From positions 6,960,545 to 7,024,544 of the forward strand of contig CM020620.1 in assembly GCA_009829735.1 (NCBI GenBank): a stretch of 64,000 nucleotides of DNA, given 5' to 3'. Position 1 is the first letter of the stretch, and the number at the start of each line of letters is the position of its first letter. The notes beneath the pieces are model-generated. The model had not been told where the DNA came from. It worked only from the letters and a program-made list of their open reading frames with translations, and made no database searches. A program made the position numbers and the translations under genes. Shown in pieces: positions 41,895 through 51,544 of this stretch. This stretch comes from Pyropia yezoensis (Eukaryota > Rhodophyta > Bangiophyceae > Bangiales > Bangiaceae).

Positions 41895-44800
41895 CTAAAG
41901 CAGTGCCCCTTCCGACGGCTCCTCATCCTGGTACTGGTGACCCATGTGCCCCGCCGAGTCGTCTGCCTCGTCGTACTGGTCACCCGGCGCGGTAGAGCCG
42001 AGTGCGTCGGCCGTCGCCGCCGCAATGTCGTCCTCCACCTCAACCAAGTGTCCATTCTCCATCGGGAAGGTCTGTGCACGCAACATGGGGGTGTCGTCCG
42101 CCGTCAGGCTGTCCATTGGCGCAGACAAATGGCTGACGCCTGTCAGGCCGGGCGCCATAGCCGCCGAGCCAGAGGAGCGGGGAATGGAGACGTCCGCCTC
42201 GTCGTCAACGTCCTCTTCCACAACAACCTCCTCCTCCTCCTCGTCCACGTGCTCATCGTCCTCGTCAGAGACGCTCTCCTCGGATTCTGACCGGGTTTCC
42301 GCCGAGGAGGGTGAGTCAGACGCATCGTCCGTCTCAACCATCTGCGATGACGGCACGCGCGCAATGGCAGCGACGGGAACAACCGGAACAGCTACAACCG
42401 GAATGGCTGCCACCTTACCAGACGACTCGGGCGCGTCGTCGGGTTCCTCCTCTTCCTCGTCCGTTTCTTGACTGCTCGTGTCGCTGTCTGTGTCTGCGCG
42501 AGCCGCCATCGCCGCAGCAGTCCCCAGAGCTGTCGCGCCGGCCACCGCCGCCGCCACTGGCAGCCCTACGACAGGAATTTCCGGAACGGCCTGCACAACC
42601 GTCCCCGGTCCGCGATCCATTGACGATGGCGGCTCGTCCTCGCGCTCCAGGTACTCGTCTCGGGCACGGTCCGCCTCAGCCACCTGCGCCGCTACAACTC
42701 GTTCGCCGGCCTCGTCGAAGATTGGGGAGGCGGTCAGCTTAATGAGGCGCGGCGGGGATCCATTGTTGGGCACCAGCACCATCGTCGCGGCGTTGGTGTC
42801 GCCAGCAAGACGGATGCGGTTGTAGTGTACCGCCCGTGATCGCCGTAGAGTGTAGAACGAGTACTTGCGCACCAGGCGCACAGTGCCAGCCGCAGCCGCA
42901 GCGGCACCAGAGGGTCCCTTGGCGCTCTCGCCATCGGGTAGGCCCTTAAGCGTCAGGATCCACAAAAACACCACGCTGTCCGTGTCGCACGTGCCAAGGA
43001 TGTGCAACGGGTCCGTGGCAAGGGAGGGAAGAAACTCCACATCCACAATCGGCGCCTTGTGACCGCGGAGGTTCACCGACTGAACGACAGAGCCGACCTT
43101 GCGGCTCGCCCTCACCGACGAGTCGATCACATACGCTGACAGGCCTGTCGCCGACACGGCAAACCGCCTCCCGGTGGAGGCGCGGCTGGTACCCGGGATG
43201 AGGATGGAGTGTGTTATCACCTTGGGCGCCAAGTACTGGCCCGCTTCGCTTGCACCAACCACTTCCACCGTTCGCACAGTGGATGCCAGAGGGGCCGGCT
43301 TCGGCGGTGACATTTGCACGTTGGTTGACTCTCGAATGCGTGAGTTGCGGGGAGTGTTCAGCGCCCCGGGGCCCGACGCGTGCCTGTCCGACCCATACGA
43401 GCCAACCCCGCCGTCTCCATTCGCAAGGCCCCGCGATGATGTAGGCGGGGTCGCAGTCGAATTGATTCGCCGAGCGGTGTCAGCGTCTGACTCGGGTGCC
43501 GTCCCGCTGGCCGGCCGGCCTGAGACGTCCTCCGAGTCGTCCTCCGAGGTGTCCTCCGAAGCGTCCTCCGTGTCTCGTGTGGCCGAGTGAGTGGCGGTAG
43601 CCACGGCGGCAGCAGTGACAGCACCAGACGCCAGGCCACGAGAACCTGTCGTCCACGACGCAGCTTCCTCATCGTCACCGACGTTGTTGTCGCTGGCCAC
43701 ACCGACAGGCGCACCTGCTGATGCTGCGTAAGCTGCCCCTTGCCGCGAGTCCGCATGATCCACCACCGCCCCTTCGTCCTCCTCATCCTCCATCTCCACA
43801 ATCGGCACAGATACAACGCGCTCATACAATGGGGCCAGGTCCGAAGTGGACTCGTTCACAGCCATACTGTCCATGCTGGGCTTCACACCATGCCCTGATG
43901 CGGGCGCGGACGGCTCGGCCGCGTCAAGCCCCCGGCTGCCCACTGAGAGGGGCGCGGCAGCAACCGCCCCCAACGCCGTCGGCGCCGCGTCCTCCACACG
44001 GTCATTCACGTCGGCAAATTCGTCACCATCCGCCCGCGTTGCCACCACTGGCGCATTGGCACCTGCTACCTCCTCCTCCTCAGAGCTCTCCTGTTCCGGC
44101 TCCACCTCAACCTCCTCTTCCTCTGACGTGTCGCCAGCAGGGTCCTCCACCTCCATCCGTGGCGGCTGCGTCGCTGCGGGGACGCTGCCTACGGCGTCGC
44201 TTCCGACGCTGCGACTGCTGACAGGATCACCATCAGGTGCGCCTCGCTCTGCTTCGGAAGCGTGGGACGTAGATGACGCCAGCGCAGCAAAGCGGGCGTC
44301 CGCCCCAGATGGCGCATACGCTGTTGGGCTGACCTCACCATCACCAGGCGGCGGTGGCAGATACGTAGCGTCCTCCAACTCCGCCTGCTGCCCAAAAAGC
44401 TTGTAAGCAGACGCTCCCAAACGACCAGGCGTGGGCGGTGGGGGAGACTCAGCGCCGTCGCCACTTGTAGCGGGCAAGGCACCTGTCACTGAGGACGAAG
44501 CCACCTGAGGCGGGACAGCTCTGGTCGATTCAATGGCAGAAGAATCTGCACCTGGCGCCTCGGCCGCCTCGTCGCCAGACGTGAGTGCGTCTTCGGAGGA
44601 AGACGTCAAGCCCGCCTTGATAGCAGCAGGGGCTGCCGCCACAGCCGCAGCAGCAGCGACCAACCGCCCGGGTGGCGCATCCGTCGAGGTGTCCTCGACG
44701 GCAGCCGCATCCGCAACCACCGGAGCGGCCGAATCCTCATCAGATGACGACACAGACGCGTCCTTCTCCGCAGGGGTTACGGCAGCCTTGAGAGCAGCAG

Positions 44801-46190
44801 GAACTGCGGCCACCGCCGCAGCAGCTGCGGCCAACCGCCCAGGCGGCGCGTCCGTCGAGGTGTCCTCGACGGCAGCCGCATCCGCAACCACCGGAGTGGC
44901 CGAATCTTCATCAGATGACGACACAGACGCGTCCTTCTCCGCAGGGGTTACGGCAGCCTTGAGAGCAGCAGGAGCTGCCGCCATAGCGGCCATGGCCGCG
45001 GCCACCCGCCCAGGTGGCGCACCCGTCGAGGTGTCCTCGGCGGGAGCAACTTCCTCAACCACCGGAGCGGCCGTCTCCTCGTCCGATGACGATGACGCCG
45101 ACGCGTCCGCCACCGCGGATGCCTTGGGCTCTCTCGTGACATCCGCAACGGGCTCTGTCTCGGTGGCAGGAACAATCGGCTCCTTGGCAGGGGTAACAGC
45201 GGCCTTGACCGCCGCGGGGAAGGACGCAACCGCCGCGGCCGCAGCAGCGAACCGTCCAGGAGAGGTGGTTGATGGCGCCGGCGACTCCTCAGACGATGGG
45301 GACGGCGCCAAGGCGGAGCCTTCCCTCGCCGTCTCAGCGGGGTCAGCGTCGGCATGGTCAGAGGTGGGAGGAGAGTCTGATACAGACTCAGTCGAGGGCG
45401 TCTCCTTGGCGGGTGCGACGCGGGACTTGACCGTGGCGGCCATCGCCGCGGCAGCAGCTGAAAAAGGTGCGAAGACCGATGCCTTGGAGGGCCCAGCTCG
45501 GGCCGGCTCCTCTTCGGGTGCGGCCGGCTCATCCACGGGCGCCACCGCCCTCGACGCGACTGGCACAGCCGCATCCGAGTTGTCCACTGACGAAGGCAGC
45601 ACCGCGGCGGGTACGGCAGCGGGCACGGCTGCAGGTGAGGCTGGCGCGTCCTCAAGCTCGTCCAGGATGGGCGGCGGGACCGGTTCGTACACGTCATTAT
45701 GCTCCTGTACCAACCCCTTGGCCGTCCCCACGGTTGGGAGCTGGTCCAACGATTCCTCTTCCACGAACACCTCCTCCTCCTCCTCCTCCGATTCCACCTC
45801 GTCCTCCACCTCGTCCACTTCCACTAACGATGAGTCGGCCGAGTCATCCGACACCTCGTCACTGTCCGTCACGCTCACCTCGTCGTCCGACACAGAGACA
45901 TCTTCGTCGCTGCCGACGGCCACCGGCGAACCCGAGGCCGCCTCAGCGGCCGCTTCGGCCGCCTCGGCTGCCTCGGCCGCCGAACGATTGGCGTTGGCCG
46001 CCGCGGCATCAGCCGCGACCGCCGCCGCCGCCACCCGATCCGCCACAGCCGCCGTGAGAGGGGGGCTGGATGCGGTCGACGCCGCCGCCGCTACGCCGTC
46101 CGACGCCTCCTCCACCGACGACGAGCGGGCGGCCGCCGCCTCCCACCGCGCCGCCCGGGAAGCCACGCCGGGCGACGGTGCTTCCGCCAT
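41895..46190 (-). CDS. EDC4/Varicose-like WD40 protein with acidic, repeat-rich flanks
   Basis: An uninterrupted frame of 1431 residues from the ATG at 46190-46188 (MAEAPSPGV). Residues 90-150 are very acidic and Ser-rich (EEEEEEVFVEEES). Residues about 235-560 contain degenerate units of the form PPGRLAAAAAAVAA-PAALKAAVTPAEKD-SSSDED, with a 171-base period at 44614-45126. The only folded-looking part is at about 985-1135: GRRFAVSATGLSAYVID, VNLRGHKAPIVDVEFLPSL, HILGTCDTDSVVFLWILTLKG. This resembles the WD40 N-terminal domain of the decapping scaffold EDC4 (Varicose in plants), where the matching strings are the LLKGFTG and NLFVWRL regions. The C terminus is again acidic and Ser-rich. EDC4 links DCP1/DCP2 in processing bodies; that role is inferred from the one domain and I am only moderately sure. 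In known EDC4 the WD40 part is N-terminal; here it is near the C terminus. Confidence 0.5.
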   Translation of the reverse strand: MAEAPSPGVASRAARWEAAAARSSSVEEASDGVAAAASTASSPPLTAAVADRVAAAAVAADAAAANANRSAAEAAEAAEAAAEAASGSPVAVGSDEDVSVSDDEVSVTDSDEVSDDSADSSLVEVDEVEDEVESEEEEEEVFVEEESLDQLPTVGTAKGLVQEHNDVYEPVPPPILDELEDAPASPAAVPAAVPAAVLPSSVDNSDAAVPVASRAVAPVDEPAAPEEEPARAGPSKASVFAPFSAAAAAMAATVKSRVAPAKETPSTESVSDSPPTSDHADADPAETAREGSALAPSPSSEESPAPSTTSPGRFAAAAAAVASFPAAVKAAVTPAKEPIVPATETEPVADVTREPKASAVADASASSSSDEETAAPVVEEVAPAEDTSTGAPPGRVAAAMAAMAAAPAALKAAVTPAEKDASVSSSDEDSATPVVADAAAVEDTSTDAPPGRLAAAAAAVAAVPAALKAAVTPAEKDASVSSSDEDSAAPVVADAAAVEDTSTDAPPGRLVAAAAAVAAAPAAIKAGLTSSSEDALTSGDEAAEAPGADSSAIESTRAVPPQVASSSVTGALPATSGDGAESPPPPTPGRLGASAYKLFGQQAELEDATYLPPPPGDGEVSPTAYAPSGADARFAALASSTSHASEAERGAPDGDPVSSRSVGSDAVGSVPAATQPPRMEVEDPAGDTSEEEEVEVEPEQESSEEEEVAGANAPVVATRADGDEFADVNDRVEDAAPTALGAVAAAPLSVGSRGLDAAEPSAPASGHGVKPSMDSMAVNESTSDLAPLYERVVSVPIVEMEDEEDEGAVVDHADSRQGAAYAASAGAPVGVASDNNVGDDEEAASWTTGSRGLASGAVTAAAVATATHSATRDTEDASEDTSEDDSEDVSGRPASGTAPESDADTARRINSTATPPTSSRGLANGDGGVGSYGSDRHASGPGALNTPRNSRIRESTNVQMSPPKPAPLASTVRTVEVVGASEAGQYLAPKVITHSILIPGTSRASTGRRFAVSATGLSAYVIDSSVRASRKVGSVVQSVNLRGHKAPIVDVEFLPSLATDPLHILGTCDTDSVVFLWILTLKGLPDGESAKGPSGAAAAAAGTVRLVRKYSFYTLRRSRAVHYNRIRLAGDTNAATMVLVPNNGSPPRLIKLTASPIFDEAGERVVAAQVAEADRARDEYLEREDEPPSSMDRGPGTVVQAVPEIPVVGLPVAAAVAGATALGTAAAMAARADTDSDTSSQETDEEEEEPDDAPESSGKVAAIPVVAVPVVPVAAIARVPSSQMVETDDASDSPSSAETRSESEESVSDEDDEHVDEEEEEVVVEEDVDDEADVSIPRSSGSAAMAPGLTGVSHLSAPMDSLTADDTPMLRAQTFPMENGHLVEVEDDIAAATADALGSTAPGDQYDEADDSAGHMGHQYQDEEPSEGALL
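44614..45126 (-). repeat. 171-bp (57-residue) tandem repeat in the EDC4-like gene
   Basis: GCCTTGATAGCAGCAGG / GCCTTGAGAGCAGCAGG recurs at 44614, 44785 and 44956, exactly 171 bases apart. The first two copies are nearly identical through ACACAGACGCGTCCTTCTCC. The third is more diverged and further, weaker units extend to about 45470. Confidence 0.85.
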
Positions 46191-48020
46191 CCCCGCCGAG
46201 GGGAACGCGGGGAGGGGAGCGGGGGGGTGGAGGGGGGTGAGCGTGGCAAGGTGGGGTGGGGGCGTCGAGACCCGCGCCGGAAGGCAAGTGGCAGAGGGTA
46301 GAGAGGGGGGCAGGACCCGCGACGTCGTGCGGGAGGGCGGGGGGGGGGGGAGGGGGGGGGGGCGGGTCGCGCGTCGCGCCCGCGGTCACCAAAGCTCGGC
46401 CGCTGCCGCCACCCCGCAGTGCGCGCGCGTGCGGTCGAGGGGGGGGGCGGGCACAGGAGCAGCCGCGTCAGAGCAGCCGAACCGTTCGCGGTGGGCCCCT
46501 GTCGGAATAGGCAAAGGGGAGGGGACGTGGCGGGGGGGGTGTGTGGCTGGGTTGGCCACAAGTGGTTGGAACCGCGTGTCGGCGGCGGTGGGGTGCGGGG
46601 TGGGGGGGGGTGAGAGGGGGGGTGGTGGGGAGGAGGGGACAGGTGTGGGGGAAGGTTGGCGACGGCGACCTACGGGCGCGGTGGCGTTGACACGCACACC
46701 TCGCCCACTCGCCGCGTCGCCGCCGACACACCCTCCCACAGCGCTCCGGCGGGAGGGCGGTGGCGGTGCCTCGCCTGACGATCCGGGCGGCGAGAGGGGG
46801 GGGGGGGCGGGGGGGTGGGAGGGCGGAGGGAGGAGAGGGCCGCCGACCACAGCGGCAGGCTCGGGGGAGGCCAACGCTACGTGGACCGTCAGCGGCGGGA
46901 CGGGGAACGGGTGAGGAAGAGAACGTGAGCAGCAGCGCGGGGGAGAGGGGCAGAGGGGGCGGGGGAGGGAGTTTGCGCTACACCAGCGCCGCCGCCGAGT
47001 GGGGCGGGGGCAGCGCAGCGGGTTGGCCCGTACAATAATTGGCGTTGTTTGTAGCTGTACGTACTGGCCTATCCGGCTGTGGCTGGCCACGACGGGGCGC
47101 AGCCCCCTCTCAATCGGCACACACGGCCGCGCGTACAGGACAGTTCAGCCGAGCAGATTGGCCGACCACAAGGCCGGGGTGAGAAGGGCGGTGCCGCGCA
47201 GCCGGCAGAGGGGAAAGCCCCCCCCCCAACCCCCCCCCCCTCACACAGTTCAACCGCGACACCGTGCGGCGGAGGGCGCGCGGGAGGCACGCCCACGTCT
47301 TTGCCGCCCACACCAGCGACCGCTTCCCGCCAGCCGCAGGGGCACGCGCGGCGCGCGCTTTGAAAAGAAAAGAGAAAAGAAGAAGAAAAAGAAAAAGCTC
47401 CAGTGGCTGCTCTGAGCGGGAGGGCCACCGACGACAGGCTGCCACTCGGCAGTCGGGGCGTATGCATATCCGCGTGCGTGGTCAAGGGACCACAGCTCTG
47501 CTCTGCTGCCTCAAGAGGGACGGGGGGACGCGCGGCTGGCGACTTCCGAGACTGGGCGTTGGTTGTTTCTCCCGGCCCGACGTGAGGCCGCGGCAGTGTA
47601 AACGGCGGGTGAACCACTCGCTGTGCGCACGAGCCGTCTTTGTGTACAGTACAGATGGGAGGGGGGGTGGAGGGGACAGCTGCTGGACATGCAAGATGAA
47701 CAGGAGTGACAGACTGGTTGGCACACCCAGTTCCGCTGACGCCAGGAAACTGTCCCCACCCACTCCTCCCTTGTCTCTCTCTGTTCCATCTCTCCCCCAC
47801 CCCGCCAGCGCAGCGAGTCGGGAGGGGGGAAAAGTGAAAATGAACACAAGAAACCCTCCCCCCCTGTTCATCCCGCAGCGGCCGTGTGATGTGGCCGGAT
47901 ACTGCTGCCCTCCATACCCTACTGTATTCAATGGATCAGAGTATCTATGCAGAACAATGCTGTGGCGGGGCTCACCCGCCTGGCGCCGCGTCGTTCGCTG
48001 TCAGCAGCAGCGGTAAACAG

Positions 48021-48055
48021 GTGTATGTACAGTACATAGCGTACAGTACAATACC
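48021..48055. repeat. GTAC-rich palindromic cluster
   Basis: ATGTACAGTACATAGCG is followed by GTACAGTAC. Part of it is shared in inverted orientation with 20528-20545 (TACTGTACATACATAGCG). Confidence 0.5.
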
Positions 48056-49455
48056 CGCCGTTCCACCCCCCGCGCAGGTGAGGCGCCGACCACGCCACGC
48101 GTTCGTGTCACACCCCCAGCACGCCGGGGGCGCGGCTGGCCGGGAAGCCGTCGTCGTGACCCCTCAACGCACCCCCCCTCCCCCCCACCGCCGCAACACC
48201 CTGCGCGGTTTTCCTCCACTCTCCCTCGGGAGTGTGAACCATTCTGTTTGCACGCCGCGTGCCCGGTCGGTCGCAGCACGAGCGCAGGTCGCGGTACGAG
48301 CGCAGGTCGTGCCGCGACGCTGGCGCGGCAGAGCCTTTGGGCAACCGAAAAGAACAGGGCAGGCCCGGGTGGGGAGGTGGGGGGGTGGGGTGGGGGAGGG
48401 GGAGGGGGGGGGGGGTGCGGAGGTGCCGCCACCCTGTCCGGCACGTGTGGATAGCACCTCTGCTCTGGTGATGCTGCTCCTGGTTCCTCCGTCCGTCCCC
48501 CCCGACGAGGTCAGGAGGGGAGCGGCGGGCTGCCGCTGGTGTCTGTGACGGGGCCGCCCCCCGCTTCATCCCCCCGTTCGCCCCTTTGCTCGACGCGCTC
48601 TGCAGTTCCTTTCGCGCTGCCGCGTACCCTCTGGCGCCCCGCCCCTCGTCAGGCCAGCCAGACGCGCCCTCAACAGCGTTGCGCTCAGCCGCCGTGGCCA
48701 TCGCATCGGTCCCCGCTCGCCAACTAGTCCCACCTCGCTCTTCCCCCGGTGCGGCAGCTTCCCTCGCCCAGTGTCCACTCTCTCTCGGTGCCCGCGAACC
48801 CCGCGCCCCCCCCCCCTCCCATCCCTCAACACTTCCCTCCCCACTCGCAGCGAACGCAGAACGTACGAGGGAAACCCTTCTGGCGTCACTGGGGACGTGG
48901 CGAGCAGACTCGTAGCGCGGCCGGGGGCAGTGGCCGTCTCGCCCGGGACCGTCTGCGCTAAGGTCGCGCTGATCGGAGAGAGGTGCTGCCACTGGCCGAG
49001 CCCGCGCCGTCGGCCGCCGCACCCCGCGCGTATGGGGGAGGTCAAGCCGCGACGCACTTGCCCATGACACAGCGAAAGGAGATCCGTATCTGCACCCTCA
49101 TCCTCCCCCCCTTCCCTTTTTCGCGCAAGGTCCAGTCGTTGAGAGGAAAAAACGTACGTAGCACGGCACTGGGAGGGGCGGTGGTCACCGTGATGAGTGG
49201 CCACCATCGTCACCTCCAGCGCGGTGTCGGCAGCCGCGGTCATTGCGGCGCCAGTAAATATATATAGTAGATAGGTCTGAAACGATATTATGTCTAAATA
49301 TATTTGTTGACTTCCTACATCTAGATACGTCGGGCTATCTTCTGCCGCCGCGCCTTGGCGCACAGGTCCAAGGTGACGGCGCGGACTCTGCGGGCGGGGG
49401 TACGTACCGGTGCCGCACACCCCGTGGTGGGCAGGACGTGTCCGGCCCTGGCGGC

Positions 49456-49456
49456 T

Positions 49457-49511
<55 letters not shown>
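49456..49511. repeat. (GCC)n microsatellite, about 18 copies
   Basis: Uninterrupted GCC/CCG tract in a spacer. Confidence 0.85.
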
Positions 49512-50212
49512 ACCGGACGGCCTCACCGCCAGTCACCCTCGTGCATGTTGGCCCCCCGCAGGGCACCCGCACACAGCAGCAGTGCCACTGTCGAACGCCG
49601 CTGCTGCCGCGGCCGCAGCAGTGACAACTCATCCCCCTCCTCCTCCCGTCGGTGGCCGCCCCCGCTGCCGTCGACGAGGCGGCAGCGGCGAAGGGGAGGC
49701 ACGCGGTCAAGTCAAACGGTGCGCTCCAACAACAAGAAAAAATCCATCGCTACAACCGACCTCTTCCCCAAAGTCACCATCCGCCGCCACTACCCGCACC
49801 TACATATCGTCGCGCTTCAAGCCGCAACTCTCGCACCACCCACCCACACACCCAAGGCCACTAGCGCTTCACCATCCAGAGCCAAAGCCAGCTCGTCGCC
49901 CCCATGACTCTGACTCCGCGTAGGTAGATGCTCACGCTTATCCGTACCGCTCGGCGACATTTTCCGAACTGCGTTGCCCGCACGGAAGGAGCCACTGCAT
50001 GCAGTGTGCATGCACAGGCCAAGCGGGAAAGGGGTCGGCCCGGGGGAAAAAGCAGCCAACTGAGCCACATCTCCTGCTCTGGTCAAAGCTTGCGCCGAGG
50101 CTGTTCGCTGCACTCCGCTCCGCGCCTGAACAAAAATGTAGGTGACCGAATCCATGCTCTACGAAAATACAAGGAAACAACCGTAGCGTGCCCAAACGTT
50201 GGGCACCCCTCG

Positions 50213-51544
50213 TTAAGATGCGGGCACGGGCAAGATGGAGCGGGCTTGCCTTTGCGCCGTCTCCGCCGCGTCAGTTGCTGCGCCCATGCACTGGTCCAAA
50301 AACCGCTGCAGACTGCCAAGGTACTCGTCCCGATGGTGCTTGAGGTGCGTGGCATGCACGCTCTTCTCCCAGATGGTGTGGTAGACATCCAGGCCCATCT
50401 CCCGGTTGCGCGCCATGTAGTCCTGCACCGAGGCGTTAATGCCGCTCACCACCCGGTCGTCGGTCGAGTAAAAGTAGAGCTGTGGCCGCTTAAACTGCAG
50501 TTGCCTCAGCGCGTCCTCGGCGTGGATAAAGTTTTCCCGCGCCTGGGTCACCCAAAACATGCCGTGCGCAACAGTCGCCCACACAGCCCGGGACACGGCG
50601 GGGCAAACCGTGTGGAGGCCGCGCGCCACATCCGACGGCAACATCGGGGCAGGGCCAGAGTCAAAGATGACACCCCGCACCTTATTCTGGATAGCCTCAA
50701 AGCGCGCCACGTCCGACTTGAGGTGGTCCAGCATGTAGCCATAGATGCCCGTGCCAATCGAAAACGCGTGGACAAAGACCGGCTTCTCGTCGGGCATGGC
50801 GTCCAGAAACGAAGCCACTCGCCGCGCCTGTGCCCTCGACGCGTTGGGTACCAGGGCAGTGCGGAATCCGTTGAAGACATAATGCACCTCAAAGCCCTTG
50901 GACTGGTAGAACTCGGCGTACTTCTTCATGCTCTTGGATTTGGCGCCCATCCACGAGAGAAGGATCACCACTGGTGCCGACGGGTTGACGACAAACGCAG
51001 CGGCGCTCGTCTCCAAGCATGAGCCGATGGCCCCCGCGGCAAGAGCCATCTTCTCACACATTGCGCCGCCGTCCTTGTATTGCCGGAGCAGCACGTGCAC
51101 CGCGGGGGCCTGCGCGGCCGACCGGCCAAAGTCACCATCCTCCTCGTCATCATCCCCCCCATAGGACCACCCGCTGCGGCCAAGGCCACCCCCACCGTCC
51201 CGCGCCCCGCTACCGCCACCACCACCCGCCATCACGGCCGGGATGCCCAACCGCATCCGCAGCACGTCGGGAACGGTGCGGGAGCGCGATACAACCCGCA
51301 TGGCAGGCAGGGCACGGGGCATCGTCGGGCCACGCGCGTACCGGTCAGACGGCGGGGGGGGTGGCCTCGAACCGAGGCGCGACAGGGGGGTGGTCGCCGC
51401 GACGGATGTGACCTGCAGCGGCGGCGACGCCAGCGGTGTAGATCGGGGAAGCACTGCCCGCCGGGCGGCAACGCCGCGCCGGGCAGTGGGGTTCGCATGG
51501 CCGCCGCCACCGGCCACACCAAGCACGAAAGCGGGCCGACCCAT
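50213..51544 (-). CDS. TMEM53/DUF829-family alpha/beta-hydrolase-like protein
   Basis: The frame is open to 51676, but the first in-frame ATG is at 51544-51542 (MGRPAFVLGV), giving 443 residues. Residues 1-60 are Arg/Ser/Ala-rich with few acidic residues and resemble a transit peptide; 105-145 are Gly/Asp-rich. The family core starts at PVVILLSWMGAKSKSMKKYA (191-210). VFVHAFSIGTG (S262) takes the nucleophile position, followed by GVIFDSGPAP (291-300), LYFYSTDDRVVS (D362 or D363) and KSVHATHLKHHRDEYL (H397 or H400). This gives a plausible Ser-Asp-His triad. Animal TMEM53 is a nuclear-envelope protein; plant and algal DUF829 members are mostly uncharacterised, so no substrate is proposed. A plastid location is inference from the N terminus. 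Confidence 0.85.
   Translation of the reverse strand: MGRPAFVLGVAGGGGHANPTARRGVAARRAVLPRSTPLASPPLQVTSVAATTPLSRLGSRPPPPPSDRYARGPTMPRALPAMRVVSRSRTVPDVLRMRLGIPAVMAGGGGGSGARDGGGGLGRSGWSYGGDDDEEDGDFGRSAAQAPAVHVLLRQYKDGGAMCEKMALAAGAIGSCLETSAAAFVVNPSAPVVILLSWMGAKSKSMKKYAEFYQSKGFEVHYVFNGFRTALVPNASRAQARRVASFLDAMPDEKPVFVHAFSIGTGIYGYMLDHLKSDVARFEAIQNKVRGVIFDSGPAPMLPSDVARGLHTVCPAVSRAVWATVAHGMFWVTQARENFIHAEDALRQLQFKRPQLYFYSTDDRVVSGINASVQDYMARNREMGLDVYHTIWEKSVHATHLKHHRDEYLGSLQRFLDQCMGAATDAAETAQRQARSILPVPAS

Larger units (their letters stand above)
46191..50212. other. 4-kb spacer with microsatellites, no supported gene
   Basis: 46191-46350 is the pyrimidine-rich (minus strand) leader of the EDC4-like gene. 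GTAC motifs lie at 47641-47655 and 48021-48055. An AT-rich island occurs at 49253-49320 (AAATATATATAG, TAAATATATTTG). A GCC microsatellite spans 49456-49511. Open frames of 200-300 residues in 48108-49420 overlap in antisense and neighbouring frames, lack motifs, and are not called. Confidence 0.4.

Noticed and set aside
48108-49420. Minus-strand frames of 284 and 320 residues in the 46-50 kb spacer
   Set aside because: Two different frames cover the same bases with equally plausible composition and neither has a recognised domain or a conserved-looking start.
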